Shown here: in pieces, positions 63,714 to 64,000 of the stretch
Layout of the letters: each line of letters opens with the position of its first letter
Numbering within the stretch: the first letter of the stretch is position 1
Assembly (NCBI RefSeq): GCF_001440415.1
Contig: NZ_LLYA01000203.1
Coordinates: forward strand, 124,001-188,000
Length of the DNA stretch: 64,000 nt
Source: Bradyrhizobium retamae
GTDB lineage: Bacteria > Pseudomonadota > Alphaproteobacteria > Rhizobiales > Xanthobacteraceae
Direction: 5' to 3'
Notes under the pieces: model-generated
Told to the model about the DNA's origin: nothing
The model's input: only the letters and a program-made list of their open reading frames with translations
Databases searched by the model: none
Translations under genes and position numbers: made by a program

Positions 63714-63742
63714 TTGACAGCCAATTTCATCGGCCTAGTATG
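63714..63742 (+). promoter_or_regulatory. Promoter of the sugar-binding protein gene
   Basis: TTGACA at 63714-63719 and AGTATG or TAGTAT near 63737 with a spacing of 16-17 bases form a sigma-70 type promoter, 68 bases before the solute-binding protein start. The second operator overlaps its -10 end. Confidence 0.65.
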
Positions 63743-63754
63743 TAACCGTTTTCA
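63741..63754. promoter_or_regulatory. Second LacI-type operator overlapping the transporter promoter
   Basis: TGTAACCGTTTTCA shares the TGTAAC half of the first operator and has a diverged second half. Its place over the -10/+1 region suits repression. Confidence 0.6.
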
Positions 63755-63809
63755 AGAAATTCGGTTGAGCCGGAAAACGAGGGCGTCAGCCCCATCAGGG
63801 AGGAGACCA

Positions 63810-64000
63810 ATGAAAGCCAAAGCCTTTGCGGCGCGCCTTGCGCTTGCTCTTGTCGCGGCCGGTAATGCTGCCTCGGTGGCCTGCGCCGCTGATTTCGACT
63901 GGAAGAAATTCCAGGGCAAGACCGTTACTTTCCTCGCCAATAACAATCCGGTGGCGCAGGCGCTGCTGGCGCACAAGGCCGACTTCGAGAAGCTCACTGG
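63810..64000 (+). CDS. ABC transporter sugar-binding protein, N-terminus (cut by window end)
   Basis: The first 63 residues of a periplasmic solute-binding protein: signal peptide ARLALALVAAGNAASVACAA, then the mature start DFDWKKFQGKTVTFLANNNP and LLAHKADFEKLTG, the pattern of family 1 sugar-binding proteins. AGGGAGGAG lies 6 bases upstream of the ATG. Divergent from a LacI regulator and expected to be followed by permease and ATPase genes outside the window. Confidence 0.85.
   Translation, partial: MKAKAFAARLALALVAAGNAASVACAADFDWKKFQGKTVTFLANNNPVAQALLAHKADFEKLT

Overview
The window looks like chromosome from a Bradyrhizobium-type alphaproteobacterium (Nitrobacteraceae). The evidence is the high GC, the trxB/Lrp/LsrB-type LysR neighbourhood, carA and carB with the alphaproteobacterial CarB insertion, dnaG followed by a 703-residue RpoD, RpoH, a VtlR/LsrB-type regulator, and several families of palindromic intergenic repeats that I associate with Bradyrhizobium. 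No database search was possible; names rest on motifs and recognised family patterns.

Layout. 0-4.8 kb: a DapA-family aldolase, two candidate small RNAs, a LysR regulator (LsrB/VtlR-like), thioredoxin reductase, a divergent Lrp regulator and a DoxX membrane protein. 5.2-14.3 kb: greA and the two carbamoyl-phosphate synthase subunits, separated by a tRNA-Cys-like gene with an enlarged anticodon loop, a methyltransferase, dps, a cupin protein and a thioesterase. 14.5-19.8 kb: YqeY, a Rieske-reductase fusion, an acyl-CoA synthetase with a MarR regulator, and small proteins. 19.8-20.8 kb is a scar holding the tails of two broken genes. 20.8-27 kb: an ArsR-SRPBCC-SRPBCC operon, an LVIVD-repeat secreted protein, a LysE exporter, N-formylglutamate amidohydrolase, a gamma-glutamylcyclotransferase-like protein and a chlorite-dismutase-family protein. 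27.2-31.7 kb: dnaG and rpoD. 31.7-47.1 kb: a broken DCC-family gene, an MFS transporter, a secreted GH79 (heparanase-like) hydrolase, cold-shock protein, fatty-acid desaturase, two MltB-type transglycosylases, SDR, response regulator, LysE, a tiny Lys/Ala-rich peptide, a diguanylate cyclase, an amidase, rpoH and rluD.

47.3-53.3 kb is the accessory part. It starts at tRNA-Glu(CTC), whose last 15 bases are repeated at 49189-49203. Between the copies lie a HipA-like kinase gene and a DUF3037 gene that overlap by 4 bases. Beyond lies a lower-GC operon of a pentapeptide-repeat/channel-like membrane protein, a nucleotidyltransferase and a 99-residue protein, with tight or overlapping junctions; this is the best candidate here for an undescribed defence or toxin-antitoxin system. 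Next come an intact PemK/MazF toxin whose antitoxin gene is frameshifted, and an HGGxSTG/phage-like gene pair present as one intact and one decayed copy.

53.7-64 kb returns to ordinary chromosome: a class A penicillin-binding protein with a coupled secreted protein, a methyltransferase, a YeiH-family transporter, and at the end a sugar-type ABC transporter locus (LacI regulator, SDR dehydrogenase, divergent solute-binding protein cut by the window edge) with visible operator palindromes.
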